Origin: Pholiota molesta
Lineage: Eukaryota; Basidiomycota; Agaricomycetes; Agaricales; Strophariaceae
Assembly: GCA_014925825.1 (NCBI GenBank)
Contig: JACGCK010000288.1
Coordinates: 1-50,860, forward strand
Reading direction: 5' to 3'
DNA length: 50,860 nt
The notes under the pieces were generated by a model. The model saw only the letters and a program-made list of their open reading frames with translations. It was not told the DNA's origin and searched no databases. Shown here piece by piece: positions 34,049 to 45,275 of the stretch. The first letter of the stretch is position 1. Every line of letters starts with the position of its first letter. The translations under genes were made by a program, and so were the position numbers.

Positions 34049-35100
34049 TTAATCACTGTCGCTGAATGCAAGTGCCTCATCTTGTTCCTCGGCCTCTTCT
34101 TTCGTCCGTTCGTATTGGCTGAAGTCGACAGATACTGTACCTTCCTCCACCAAGTTCTCATCTTCCAGATTTTTATTGCGTTCGAATAGCTGGCGGCCTA
34201 GGGAAAATTCATTATCCCGCGGATAATGACAAGTTTGGATGTACTCACCAGACAATCTTGTTTGAGACCTTTTCCACTCTTCTCGTTCTTTCGGCGTTAG
34301 AGCTTTCAGTCTTTCCTCCTCTTCTTGGACCTTCCTCGCTGCCATTTCTTGGTCGAACTTGGCTTTCCAAGATTTAAAGGATTCCAAAGTTACAGGCGTT
34401 CCGCGGGTACGTTTTTCTTCTTCCTATATAACATTCGTACTTTGAGATCCTAGTCCTCTAATGCAAGCTATATTTGACTGACCTCGAGTGCCAATCGCTC
34501 CTTTTCCGTTTCCTTTCTTCTCTCTTCTTCTTCTTTTGCGCGAACGAGCTGCGAGAGTTGTTCTCGAAGATGGGATACCAGGGTAAATGTCATGGCCATC
34601 CCTAAATTTTCTTCTCCCTGTTACTGATGTCATTCATTTAGTGCGTTGAGAAAAGTAGTAGTGTACCCACCACTGTTCGTAATTCTGTCAAGAGTTTCTC
34701 CGCATCGCTTTCATCTATATTTGGGTCCTCATGTTTGAGCGAGAGGTCCGGGAGGGCATCTGGATAAGTGTCCGTGTAATGCACACACAGAGTTACGAGA
34801 ACTATGGTGTAGGAGGTAAGTTGGTCGAGACTAAATGCCATTTCGTAAAGAAGCGCGGCACCATTCTGAGATCCTTCTGGTATATCATCTGCCTCAGCGT
34901 CTATTTCGATGTCCTGCTCGGAAATTCCTTGATATCAAGCTTCAGCGTTTGTCAAGCTGGATGTTGTCGAGGGATTATACGGACTGTGGAGTTCTGTTGG
35001 GTAGATTGATTCTAGGACCTGTTGCATCCGTCAGATAAAACGCCAGTATTGATGTAGAGAAGACAATCACTTCATATTCCTCTAGGAGGGCGTCAGACAT
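34049..35100 (-). CDS. GIR2: RWD-domain protein, Gir2/RWDD1 (DFRP2) family
   Basis: Seven exons: 35100-35071, 35018-34985, 34927-34862, 34801-34671, 34617-34483, 34423-34249 and 34197-34049; 239 residues, close to the family length. Residues 1-110 form an RWD domain: MSDALLEEYEVLESIYPTEL, then VLVTLCVHYTDTYPDALPDLSL (the YPxxxP turn) and a final helix NLGMAMTFTLVSHLREQLSQL. A charged helical part with poly-Glu follows, then PVTLESFKSWKAKFDQEM and LTGRQLFER-like LSGRQLFERN, both hallmarks of DFRP2 proteins. Family members bind and stabilise the DRG2/Rbg2 GTPase and associate with Gcn1 and ribosomes. The acidic tail ends EEQDEALAFSDSD. Head to head with the bS21m gene, 186 bases between start codons. 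Confidence 0.9.
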
Positions 35101-35286
35101 TTTGATAGTTCATGTACAGATTGCAGTTGCTGGACTTGGCCAGGACCACCGCTGGATCATCTTATCGAAGTTTATCGCCTTTTTGGGAAACCAAGCTATC
35201 ACGTGCGGTGGTTAATGGCGTCTGGCGCCGAGGACGAGGTTGCGAAGAACGCTCATCCTCCTCAGCCGCGTCTGGCGCTCCTCATC

Positions 35287-35909
35287 ATGCAAAGGCTGTC
35301 ACACTGTCTTCCTCGTCTTTCTAAGACTGGCTTTTTTAGCTCAATCTCTCCCCTCAATGTTGCCGCAAAATTCCCCATTCCTTCCTCATCACTAGGCGTC
35401 ACTGCACGATTTATGTCCTCCGAATCACGGCCTACATCAGACCATATAACAGAAGCCGTCGTTAAACAAGTGAAGACGCCTCTCAAAACGGCATTTACAC
35501 CAGAACAAAAATGGGCTGACCGTTCCAAGAAAGCCATGGAAGACGCGATTAGCAGCCCTCCTGCTGATGCTTACGCAGGTAAACTGCTTTCTCTCATGCT
35601 CACTCTTACATTCTAATATCTCTCTAGGCCGAAGTGTTAAGAATACTGGCAACCTAGCAGTAACATTCAGGAGTCTAAACGATATTCTCTTGCGGAACAA
35701 GGTCCGCCAGACCGTACGGATGACGGAAAGGCATGAGAAGAAGGGAGCAAAGCGGCGCAGGCTGCAGAGTGAACGTTGGAGAAAGCAGTTTGCAAATGAA
35801 GTGAGCACCATGTTCTTATCTTATTTGTGCGCGTCTGACTTCTTTGACCATTCTTCAGGTGCGGAAAAAAGTCCAGCTTGTAATTAAAATTCGCAATCGT
35901 GGAGCATGA
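35287..35909 (+). CDS. MRP21: Mitochondrial small-subunit ribosomal protein bS21m
   Basis: Three exons: 35287-35578, 35628-35800 and 35859-35909; 171 residues. The first 45 residues (MQRLSHCLPRLSKTGFFSS...) are Arg/Ser-rich without acidic residues, a mitochondrial presequence; this is why ATG 35287 was preferred to the in-frame ATG at 35215, which would bury it. After a variable linker comes the bS21 core: GRSVKNTGNLAVTFRSLNDIL, RNKVRQTVRMTERHEKKGAKRRRLQSERWRKQF, and KKVQLVIKI. It binds near the decoding-site end of small-subunit rRNA in the mitoribosome. Divergent from the Gir2 gene. Confidence 0.88.
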
Positions 35910-37591
35910 ACGCAAGCGCATGCCTTAATTTTCTGCGCGGACTCGTGTAATTATGCGTCTGCCATAACACATTTTGCTTGTCTATAGTGATTTCTATCTT
36001 ATGTTCCGTAAATCTGGGGTAGCAGGCCCCCGGCTCTAATCCTGCGCAGTCCTACTCAGAAACTAATAGATCAAATGAAGCTACTTTCCCTGGCACGCGA
36101 GTCTAGATGTTTTGTTTCACTGCCTTGACATATTCACCTCGGCAGCGATGTAGGCTGGTACTCCAGTTCCTTGGCGGAACTCGAACTCGCCAGCCGCCAG
36201 ATGCTCGGAGTCAAATGTAGCGATAAAGGCCGGTTCGAACCCTTGCACACCTGCCACCCTGTAAACTTGGTTGGATTAGAGTTATGTCCTTCAAAGAGTG
36301 GCCCCATCGCAGTTGGTAGCACCTTCTTGCTCCTAGATGTGATGCGGTTTATCCTTCGCTCCTCGTCATCTCACGGAATGAAATGCTGGAATAGACTGGC
36401 TCCAGATTCCCGAGTTTCAAGGAAAGCTTGATACTATGATTGGATTTCTTGCTAAAGATCGGCAGATCCCGATGCCTCACGGCTGTATGTCTGCTTAGCT
36501 TCCAGAACGAGGCCTCATGTAGCCTTCCGCTTCCCTCATGGGTTAAATGCAAGAGCTCTCACCATGACTGTCCTAAATCCATTCGCCCTTCCCAAGTTTC
36601 TCTCGACGATGTGCCACAACGTTTGTTTCTTGATCCTTTTGCCATTGTGATGATTTCGCTGACTCGTGTTGATACATCTGATACATTCGGACATATAGGT
36701 AGTCGATGGTCGTTATCATCCTGAATGCGGTTGCTTCTATGGGATCGCCACTAATAAACAAGACTGCTATCGTCCCGATTGTCATTTCAGTTCCCGCCAT
36801 GGTCCTTGTTCGTTTGGGTGATTCCTGCAAGGCAGTTTCATGCAGTTCTGACGGGCGATTTTTTCTGGAATAGGCTCTAGCAATCCGCGCTCTATGACAA
36901 GTTGTTCTGGCATCCGCATGATGGCATCTCCAGCACGAAATCCAATCAGAATTAGTCCTACAGTGTGCCCAGACTGCAGCCGGCAGCAAAGGGAAGGAGA
37001 CCCGACGTCCCTATTCGGCGGACGAGCACGACGTTGAAAACGAGGACGTCTTCGCTATCGTGAGGTGGCCGCCAGCTCTTTAGCCCGGTATCGCTTGACA
37101 CGATCCACAAAATATCGATCTTAAAAAAATCATGTATATATATATATATTTCTCATCCGCTCTTCTCCCTACTGCTACCCCACTGTTAACTATAACTTGA
37201 ACGTTGGCATGAGAGTTCAACGCTAAACCGACGTCGGTGTCAGTATGACGGCTGCTTGCTGAGAAAATTTGGCGATATTTCAAGCTACTGTATGGTTATA
37301 GGCCAGCCGTCAGTGACAGAAGGACTCCTGTAGTTTGTAAATATGGCTTTCGCCAGGACGTGCCGCCGCGGGAACCACATTGCCCAAATGCACACAAATA
37401 GTTGCCTATTGTAGTATGTGTTGACAGCGTCGTTGATTCTCAGGCTGCTAATTAGGGGCTTGTCCTTGTACTCCTTCATCTCATTGCTTGCTCTACGCTT
37501 GTTGCCATGGGTCTTGTATTTTTTCTGAATTTAAGGAAGGATGCAATGTGGTCGATAGCTGCATCACCCTCAAAAACCACCTATCCTGAAC
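35910..37591. other. 1.7-kb stretch without a recognised gene
   Basis: The minus strand at 36989-36573 is open for 138 codons from a non-ATG codon (inner ATGs exist), and a second minus frame there reads GHTVGLILIGFRAGDAIM, so a broken gene or transposon relic is possible, but no family was recognised. Farther left (36134-36552) minus frames are open in short alternating segments. A (TA)n tract of about 15 bases lies at 37136-37150. The right end holds the promoter of the gene at 37592. Confidence 0.4.
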
Positions 37592-39302
37592 ATGTCAGAG
37601 TCATTGGGACGAACGCGAACAGCCTACGATTTTGAACGCTACGCGACGCACGGTCTACGCCGATATCTCAAGATGTTTGAGATCCCAAGACCACCTGAAA
37701 GCAATCACCGCGAAATTCTTCTTACCCTTCCGCGACCAGAAGATTTCTTCAAGAGTCACGAAAACCGTAATCTAACAGTTGTCAACGAGCCATGGAGCAA
37801 ACTGGAGTTCATAAATCCGATTGTTTTGAGTCGGAACCTTGTTTCAATGTGTGCGTCTATCATCCTCCTGTTTCTCTGTTCTTTTTACCGATTAATCTGC
37901 CTTAGTTCTGGATGCGTTAGTTACGACTCCCATTGGAAACAAAAAGAGTGTCAATTTTTCCGCTCCAATGTATTCCCTACCCAAAAAGCTGTCCGATAAA
38001 TTTTATTCTCATAAGAATTGTAATATCGAGGAGTAGGTTACAATACTCTTCCCTTGAATGTATGCTAATGATGAACGTTTCTCGCACAGAATGAAGACCT
38101 GGCTGGCCCTGCCATTGGTGACAGCAATGCGTGTTCTGCACATTGCATCTTCTGACACCGACCCTCATGGGTTTTCTAATCCGCCTATCCACTCGGACGA
38201 CAAGAGATTCCAATATCTTGTTTGGTCGTCGAATTTTCATAGCGGAGGTGGGGCCGAGATGGTTCCCAATGCCCGTCTCATTCTTGCCTTCCAAACCCCC
38301 TTTATCCTCAATGCTCAAGACATGCACGACTTTGTAGGATGCGCTTCGGTGAGCTAATATCGGAAGGAAACTGAGCTTCTTGTTGACATTGTCTGCTTCA
38401 GTTTCCGCCCAATCAAGGTCCTACCGGTTCGCTGCCAAGTCGATATAAATTGTGGGCCAAGGTCAGGCAACTACGTTATCTAACATCAATCAAAGCGCCT
38501 TGAATTAATGAACTCTGTTTTCCAGATATGGGATACCTGCTATTCTAATCAGTGTCGATGGTTTATTCTGACATCCTACACGCAATGGGTGTTCGGTGTT
38601 TTTTCTGAATGTATGTGGCAATACCATCCAACAAGCTTTTATGTTACATGCATTGATCTCAACGCAGCTATGCGAACCGCGTCTGTATCGCCTATTTACG
38701 ACTTTAACCACGCCTCACCCACAATCCTCGAGCTGCTGGTCTACTGGCTGGCATCGGCAACGGGCACTGATGGAGCTTTTAGACCTCCAATGGTGTGTAA
38801 TACATTCAAGATAATCTACGCGTACGTCTTCTAATGCAGCACCTTCAGACGATTGAACCTATTCCAATGGAGGAAACGCCGGTCGATTGCAATATCGTGA
38901 ATGCTCGATTAAGCAAATCTACAAAATTACAGAAGGCCTCAAGGATACCCAAATCCCTGGTATCTGACTACGCGTGGCCAGGCCAGAATGACGGTAAGGA
39001 GGGGTGATCTTACCTTTTGAGTTTGAGTTCTGACACATGGCTACTATTCAGAATCATTTGACGACCCAAATATAGATCTGCAGTCAGTTCTTGACGGAGA
39101 AGGAAGTCTCTTTTCACATTTTCCAGTGCGGGATAAACCTGAGATCGCCAACCCCGCCATTCAAAGGTGGATTGCTGCCAGCCAAAATGCAAAATATCGC
39201 AAGCTTAACGAGGACGATTTCATTTCTGGATACCCTGATGAAAATCAGTTGTTTGATGACGTGTTTAATCCAGACATCGCTCGTGGTGAATGGATGATAT
39301 AG
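37592..39302 (+). CDS. Agaricomycete-type protein of unknown function (436 aa)
   Basis: Eight exons: 37592-37850, 37906-38032, 38090-38348, 38402-38461, 38526-38610, 38668-38792, 38849-38993 and 39052-39302, all phase-consistent. No signal peptide or clear membrane helix. The core is aromatic-rich and well ordered: RFQYLVWSSNFHSGGGAEMVPNARL, ILAFQTPFILNAQDMHDFVGC, SRYKLWAKIWDTCYSNQCRWFILTSYTQWVFGVFSE, then ILELLVYWLASATG. I recall this arrangement (a W-x-x-x-W-D-x-C followed by RWF-x-L-T-x-Y-x-x-W-V-F-G) from uncharacterised, often expanded mushroom families; that is recollection, not a search. The C-terminal 100 residues are polar and Asp-rich. Its stop lies 58 bases from the stop of the convergent cyclin gene. 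Confidence 0.75.
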
Positions 39303-39360
39303 ATACCAATGATTCTATCACAATATATATGTACATTGAATTAGGGATGTGATGACATGA

Positions 39361-40724
39361 TTATTGAATATACTCTTCGGATTGGTGGGCTGTCGGTCTA
39401 TTGTTGTCATCCCATGGTTGCGTTGATGGAGTATAACCACCATGTGAAGAACTGGGCGTCCTTCCCAAACCTTCTTGAGGTGGTTGTGAATCCGCGGTGT
39501 TTGATGGAGGATAAAGCTCGGCCCGAGGTACAAAAAATCGAGGTCGTACGGTTCGTTGTGCAGGTGGAGAGACCTAGAAGCCAAAACATAAGCTTAAATT
39601 TGGAGAAGAAACTTTTTCTCCTCACAGATATGATAACAGACAAATATGGATACATGTCTTGATCCTGGGCCGAATAAAATTCCAAAAGAATCCCAAGTGC
39701 TTCTGTTGCGAATGTTAAATTTTTGATGACCGTGATATCACAGAAACAGACCTGCGAGTTCACTAAGTTCTACATCGGTGAGATGGTAATGGTCGATGGC
39801 AGCTCGGGTTGCATCAGGTGAAGGAGGTTTATGTGAAGGAGGTGTCGGAAGTGAATTTGACGGGGATGTAGCAGATATACGGGCATCAAGGGAAGGGGAA
39901 TTAGGTCCGTCGAAGATGCGCTGTGCAAGGACGTAGCAAGCAATAGCTACGAGTCTAGGAGGGTATAATATACATAATGGAGTCCTATATCTAAGTAAAA
40001 ATATATCAGTTACTGGTATAGGAAAGACAGAATCAACCCACGAATCATGAGCCAGACTCCAGGCATACTCCTGCACCTCTGTAGCACTTTCCAACGCGTC
40101 AAACATGTCCAACAATTCGGCATGAGGGCTATCCACAATAAAGTCGAAACATAGTGCCTCCAACAAAACTTCCTCGGTCAGAAGTATTGCAGCTTGACAA
40201 TGATCGACCTCCTAAATGACTTCTTAAAATAACTAGAGGGGATGGTGGCACACATTCGTACCTTGCTATCGGCAGGAATAGTCGAGATGTCGACATTCTT
40301 AACCTTGGCCTGATACAAACGGGCTACGTCTCGCAATTTCCGACCACATTCTTCCGTTTTAGTAGCCAGAAAGATACACGACGCTGCAACATCCTGGACG
40401 ATATTAGACAAACTCTAAATAGGGTTCATGGTTGAAGGAGCATACCTGACGGTGAAAATCTTCCATTGAATAACGCATGTAGAACCGATGAAACCAAGTC
40501 GCTGCCGTGCACATTGCCGAGGTGGGTCTGCAAAGGTAATGAGCGCATATCTCGGGAGAGAGACCAGACACCCACAGAACTAGGGATGAGCCAAGGCGGA
40601 AGAGAAACTCGACGCCTCTAGCTCTGTCGTAGAGCTCCTGCTGCAGCGAGCATGTCGAGGGCGTCTGGGTGAGTGCTGCGGTGTGAAAGAGCCACTGGTC
40701 AGGGGCATCTGCGGAGGATTGCAT
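39361..40724 (-). CDS. Cyclin of the K/T/Ctk2 type
   Basis: Seven exons: 40724-40576, 40527-40446, 40393-40262, 40211-40042, 39990-39752, 39702-39626 and 39573-39361; 353 residues. Starts MQSSADAPDQWLFHTAAL and carries TPS shortly after, as transcription cyclins do. Cyclin box 1: YDRARGVEFLFRLGSSLVLP, ATWFHRFYMRYSMEDFHRQDVAASCIFLATKTEECGRKLRDV (helices 1-4 with the Lys-Glu pair that contacts the kinase). Box 2: ILLTEEVLLEALCFDF, SLAHDSYRTPLCILYPPRLVAIACYVLAQRI. The C-terminus is Pro/Ser-rich disorder. Members pair with Cdk9/Cdk12/Ctk1-type kinases that phosphorylate the RNA polymerase II C-terminal domain. Introns 40528-40575 and 39991-40041 are stop-free and multiples of three and were removed because YRTPL and LVLPTS then match the family. 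Confidence 0.85.
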
Positions 40725-41960
40725 CAGGTGGCGGGGGTGTGCATCTGGGGGTGGTGGACGGTGGTCAGAGTAGCTTCAAGGCTAATTACAACCCAAACAA
40801 CTCCAGGCAAGCTGCTTACGTAATGTGATCGAAGGCGCTATATTTACATCCTGCCAGTGACTCTAGCCCCGTTCACACTATTATTCTCCACCCAGTATGA
40901 GCACGAGTCCCCTCAAATTCAAGTCGTATATGTCACCATAGCTAGCTACTCTATCTGGCTAAAAACTGATATTTATTACCGTCATTTCCCTGTGAATTTC
41001 GTCCATTTTCGCAAGGGCTCCAGAATGCTGTCACTCGCCACGTTGAGCCGTCAGCAGCGTCCTGATTTTTGGGCTTGAGACGCTGACCTTGAGGCTGAAA
41101 CTAAGTGATAAGATTAGCTATCTAAAAGGTGCTCCATCCCGGAAGAATAGCCATTATGAATTATCCACAAGTTACCATGTTCCGAATTAGTCTTCGGGTA
41201 GACCATGTCAGGTCCCAGAAACTCTCCTCACAACGAGGGAAGTGAAAGCCCTCCGTGGACTTTTTTTCTCTCTCTTTCTCGCCGTCTCTCGCTGCTTTCG
41301 GCCGATGCACGATACCGCCTTCCGGGTCGAGGGAACCTATCTTTCATTCCGGATCCATGAGCTATCCTCACCGATATCAATTTGTCGATTTGCGTCCTAC
41401 TCACCCGTGCGTTGGGTTTTCTTTCTCCGCCAAGCAGATAGTTTGATGGCTTTAAGTTTGCCTATTTCTGGTAGACTGCTTCAGTGTGGAACGCGGGAGG
41501 CTGGCCGCCCGGATATTGGCGCGAGACTTTCTTTCTTTCATACACTACATCCTCGATATTCCCGCATGGCTAGAAGCGCCATAAGAAATCGCTCCCTATT
41601 GTTCCAGCCTTAATTTCCTCGCAGCTCCTTTGAAAAACCTCTGGAGCTCGCCATTTGCGCGAGGCTCCGGCATTGTAGAGCGAAACACCCTATCGCACTT
41701 CATCTGACACCGAGCAGCGCACTGGAGGAGCTACCATGCTGTTCATATGACCTAAAGAGTTCAGAAACACACGCTGTTATTCCACTTCTTAGATCGTTCA
41801 TTATTTGCTCAAGGTTTTCACGCATGAACATGAGGAATTCGAGAAACTTCCGTGAGAAGTCATACAAATTACAAGGTATGCCATTGCCAAATTATTTGCT
41901 ATCCTAGTTATTCCTAATGGTCGTCTACAGCGGAAGCACGCCAATTTCCCGACATATCAA
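40725..41960. other. 1.2-kb stretch without a recognised gene
   Basis: Includes the cyclin promoter and the 3' end of the Cys-rich gene. The middle (41240-41620) has overlapping + frames of 60-120 codons lacking any family pattern. Pyrimidine-rich CTCTCTCTTTCTC runs near 41270 make some frames look open by composition. No repeats recognised. Confidence 0.35.
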
Positions 41961-42550
41961 CTATCGCCTTTTGGACTGGGCGTCCTGCTGAGCAGCAAGT
42001 GCAGCGGCCTGCTCAGCACGTATCTGTTCATCATAGCAATAACTACATTTCCTATCCAGCCTACGATCTAAAAATACGTTTTCAGAATGGGTCCATATAT
42101 TTATCGCCATGGAAAGGTTCAAAAATCGTCTAATTACTTACTGATCTGTTCAGGAAATTGACGGCTATGTAGTGAGGATGGGTCTCAGACAGTGGACGGA
42201 GTCAAAAAGGCAGTGAGTGTGTACTTACTATTGCCAGCAGGTCTCCTTGCAGTTGGGCCCGCATTCGGGGTCGTGGTACGGACTAAATTTGCACCAACGA
42301 TCCCCACAGTACACCTAGGTTTATGTTATTCAGGCGTCAACCTACGTAAACAAGGATACGAACCATCTCGTCTGGCTAGTTAGCGCCAAGAACTCCGTCA
42401 GATCGCTGGAGAAAATGTGCAAAGAAGGCGACGTACGAGACGATATGCGTGTCCGCAACCTGCGTAGGTGTCGTTAATTCTTGAGGGGAGTCGTTAGTTG
42501 ACAGGCCAACGGTGGATACATCAAACCACCCACTGGCGCCAACGACACAT
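41961..42550 (-). CDS. Small Cys-rich protein, six exons (95 aa)
   Basis: Exons: 42550-42534 (17 nt), 42479-42437, 42375-42364 (12 nt), 42314-42229, 42164-42142 (23 nt) and 42067-41961. Every junction is GT-AG and only this chain keeps phase. The product starts MCRWRQ and has nine Cys and two His: CGHAY, CGDRWCKFSPYHDPEC, GPNCKETCWQYRQFPEQ, CSYC. No signal peptide, so probably intracellular; the paired Cys suggest zinc binding. A basic Ala/Gln-rich helix ends it (EQAAALAAQQDAQSKRR). I recall mushroom genomes containing families of such MC-W-x-Q...CxxC mini-proteins of unknown function. A TATA box sits 108 bases before the ATG, implying strong or regulated transcription. None of the exons is long enough to be found as an ordinary ORF. 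Confidence 0.72.
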
Positions 42551-43477
42551 TGTCAGTGATCGAAAGATGTATGAGGGGGAGGGTTAATTGGAGAGTGAAG
42601 ATTCTTGGAGAACCACAGGTTTTTTGGTTCGAGCTGGAGAAATGAGGAATGAGAAGGCTTTTTATACCTTTTCGCGGAACTGCATGAAGCTTCTGGATTA
42701 TTATTTTGCATGAGGGCGTGGTGTACCACTCATTATTCGTTCATTCGGACCGTTGTTACCTGCATGTGAAGGGGACCGGGATTGAATTGGATTGGGTGTA
42801 GCGTCTCCGTGAAATATTAGGTCCGATAGCCAAAGTAAAGATTGCGACCGCTGGAAGTCTCCGCGCGTTCCTGTCAAAAAGAATCGCCTTTGTATCGCTG
42901 ATTCAGCTTCGCGATCTCAAAACCCTATAGCTAAAATTCCAAATTCAAATGGCACAAGCAATCAATTAAACTTCCGTGTGTAGTACCATATGTACTAAAG
43001 GGAAACACCTTGAGGCGAATCCTTCACAAAATTATTTTTTCTTTGGCCGCAAACTTTCATGGATCAAAAGAAATGACGTTGTATATTAAGCTAGGAGTGT
43101 TTTATGCAATTGAATAACTCTCTGACTCAACAAAGAATAATTAAGAGGACCACGGATGCTGAATGTCGGTGACACCACTCGTTGCGAAGTCGAACACTCC
43201 AGAGACACGAGGTGCAGTCAAATGTGGCAAAAAAATTCCGCTCGTCCGGCATATCGACCTAGATTTTCCATATACTGCCAACGGGATCTGCAAGTGCTTT
43301 TAGATCAGCTGCTGCAGGAAGATTTAAAGTCTGAGTTACAAAAAAGACAGATTATCGCGTTATCAAGCCAATCCATCTCGCGAATCCGCAAAAACAATGA
43401 GGTACTGGGACTGACGCAATGCGAGGATTTGATGCAAATGTCATATTATCATATGAATATGGATGTATAGTCTGACA
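42551..43477. other. Intergenic region upstream of the Cys-rich gene
   Basis: About 0.93 kb: the TATA-containing promoter of the Cys-rich gene on the right of it and the 3' end of eIF2B-alpha at 43478. A + frame from ATG 43156 to 43470 is open for 104 codons but ends 8 bases from the eIF2B-alpha stop, has no family resemblance, and is not called as a gene. Confidence 0.4.
42658..42666 (-). promoter_or_regulatory. TATA box of the small Cys-rich gene
   Basis: On the minus strand TATAAAAAG, 108 bases upstream of ATG 42550. A transcription start about 30 bases downstream would leave a leader of about 80 bases. Confidence 0.5.
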
Positions 43478-44963
43478 TCATCCTGCAAACATCCCGACAA
43501 GGTATTGACTGACGCCTTCCGGCGTTAAACTGCCCACATCCGAAAAAACGAGAGAGATTAAATCAGGCCTTTTTACACGGAGAATCAGCTCGGTTTCGGA
43601 CGAAGACCACGGAAGTACCAACCTTGTATAGTCCACATCTGGGTTGTTTTCGGAAATTTGTTCTTGTGTTATTCTTGGAGGTATGAGATCCGGTCTATCG
43701 TTGGTGGGAGTAGATGTGTCGTTTGCGGCTGGCGTAGAGTCGTGAGGCGGTGTACCTATCGGGGAGACATGCTCAGGCAAACGGGGACGGGGAAATGAAA
43801 GGATTTTTGAATTGTGGCTAGGAAGATCATATTGTGATAGCGGAAACAGGCGGTGAAACTTGTAGCTGATAAAATGGCATCGTGTCAGTAAAATCAATCG
43901 ATAGCAATTAATTAATATAAAAATACCTTTCCGCCAGTGCGTAGAAGGGTTTGTTGGCTGCTCTAGCAATGATTGCGATTTGATTGCTGCCAACTGCGTT
44001 CACGAGGCCACCACTTTCAACAACTGCCTCCGAGCCAACGAGGACGAAGTCAACCTTGTCCATGACATAGGCTACTGCGGAATCCAGGATTACAGTGCTA
44101 GGCACGCCTGCTGCTGTAAGGGCTTCAGCAGTCTTTATCCTGTGCGTCAACCGTCAAGATTCCACCATGCGATGGTTAAATAAGGTTCTCATACCCCAGA
44201 CCGCGAGGACGGGCTTCTGTGACGAACACTTTGCAGTAAATAACGATGTTAGTCCGTTTCACGTCAAGCTCAATTTTTTTTTCCAAGCACCTGATATCCG
44301 CTTATGCTTGTGAGCCAAGAGGAGCGTTTGCATAACCACGCGCGAGTATGAATGGGTAAGGATCTGGTGCAAGTTATAAAAGGCAGAAGAGCTGAGCATT
44401 GTTCAGGAATATCCTTACCACAGAGCCATCCTTGATAAAGCCGAATGCTAGTTCTGCGATTTTTTTGCGATAAGTGAGAGCCTCCGTCGCATAATTTTGG
44501 CCTTGACGAATGAGCTCCTTCTTTAGATCGGTGAAGTTCTAGACCACGACAGTGATGAGGAGATGACGCACACGAAGAAACGAGGAAGACTTACCGCTGA
44601 ATCATGGGGAAACAAGGTAACGAACGCGATAAAGAGTTCACAGCCCGCGTTCAGACTGATAGGGTTGGACGCTTGTTTCTGCAACGCCTCCGCGCCGTCG
44701 TTGAGGGCCTTGACGAGCTCGAACATGGTACCGGCTTGTATGCGGATGAGGCGATGGCGTATGCGGATAGATCTGGGCTACATACCATCTGAGTTTTCGA
44801 TGACTTCAGTGAGAGCGAGAATGGCAGCGAGGGGTGTCGAGATCTGACATCATTCATTGATTGAATCGGGTAGATAATACAAGGCAGGACGGAAACGGAC
44901 CTCCTCGTTCTTGAGGATGCGCTGGAAGGCGGCGTAGATGTCGAATTGGGAATGCGCGCCCAT
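43478..44963 (-). CDS. GCN3: Translation initiation factor eIF2B subunit alpha
   Basis: Nine exons: 44963-44901, 44843-44786, 44734-44595, 44538-44419, 44363-44291, 44228-44195, 44139-43927, 43865-43623 and 43568-43478; 344 residues. N-terminal helices (FDIYAAFQRILKN, STPLAAILALTEVIENS) are followed by the Rossmann-like half: [111 protein letters not shown], and the tail TPEGVSQYLVGMF. This is the regulatory subunit that senses phosphorylated eIF2 and, as a dimer, holds the eIF2B decamer together. Odd: a 45-residue Pro/Thr/Asn-rich insert (PIGTPPHDSTPAANDTSTP) before the last 30 residues. Intron 43569-43622 is in frame and stop-free. Divergent from the gene at 45276. Confidence 0.92.
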
Positions 44964-45275
44964 GGTGGTCAGAGCGAAGGAGCGCGAGTGACATGTGACC
45001 TGGAAGTGGACGAGGACCCCGCTGTGCGCGATGGCGGCGGAGGGGGAGACGAAGTGGGCGAGGTGGGGTGGGGTGCCTGTGTGGTTGCGAGGGAGCTGGT
45101 GGCTGGGGTCCCAAAAAGGAGTCGGGGTGAATACACGTGTATTTTCGCCCGACGGCGCACTGGATCGGTGATCCCGTTAATATTCGTTCTTCGCCGCCAG
45201 GGTCCTCTACATAAACTGCCCCAAACGGCTATGCTTCTTCTCTGACGCCGTCCCTCCCACCACCATCCCCAAACA
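44964..45275. other. Divergent promoter region, eIF2B-alpha / 203-aa gene
   Basis: 312 bases between two start codons pointing apart. GC-rich and purine-skewed (GGGGTGGGGTG words near 45063), unlike the AT-rich spacers elsewhere. No TATA box seen for either gene. Confidence 0.45.

Noticed and set aside
36225..36250. GGTTCGAACCC resembling a tRNA B box
   Set aside because: Flanking bases cannot form a 5-bp T stem, there is no A box at the right spacing and no acceptor stem.
43156..43470. 104-codon + frame with an ATG
   Set aside because: It has no recognisable features and ends 8 bases from the convergent eIF2B-alpha stop, so it lies in its 3' region.
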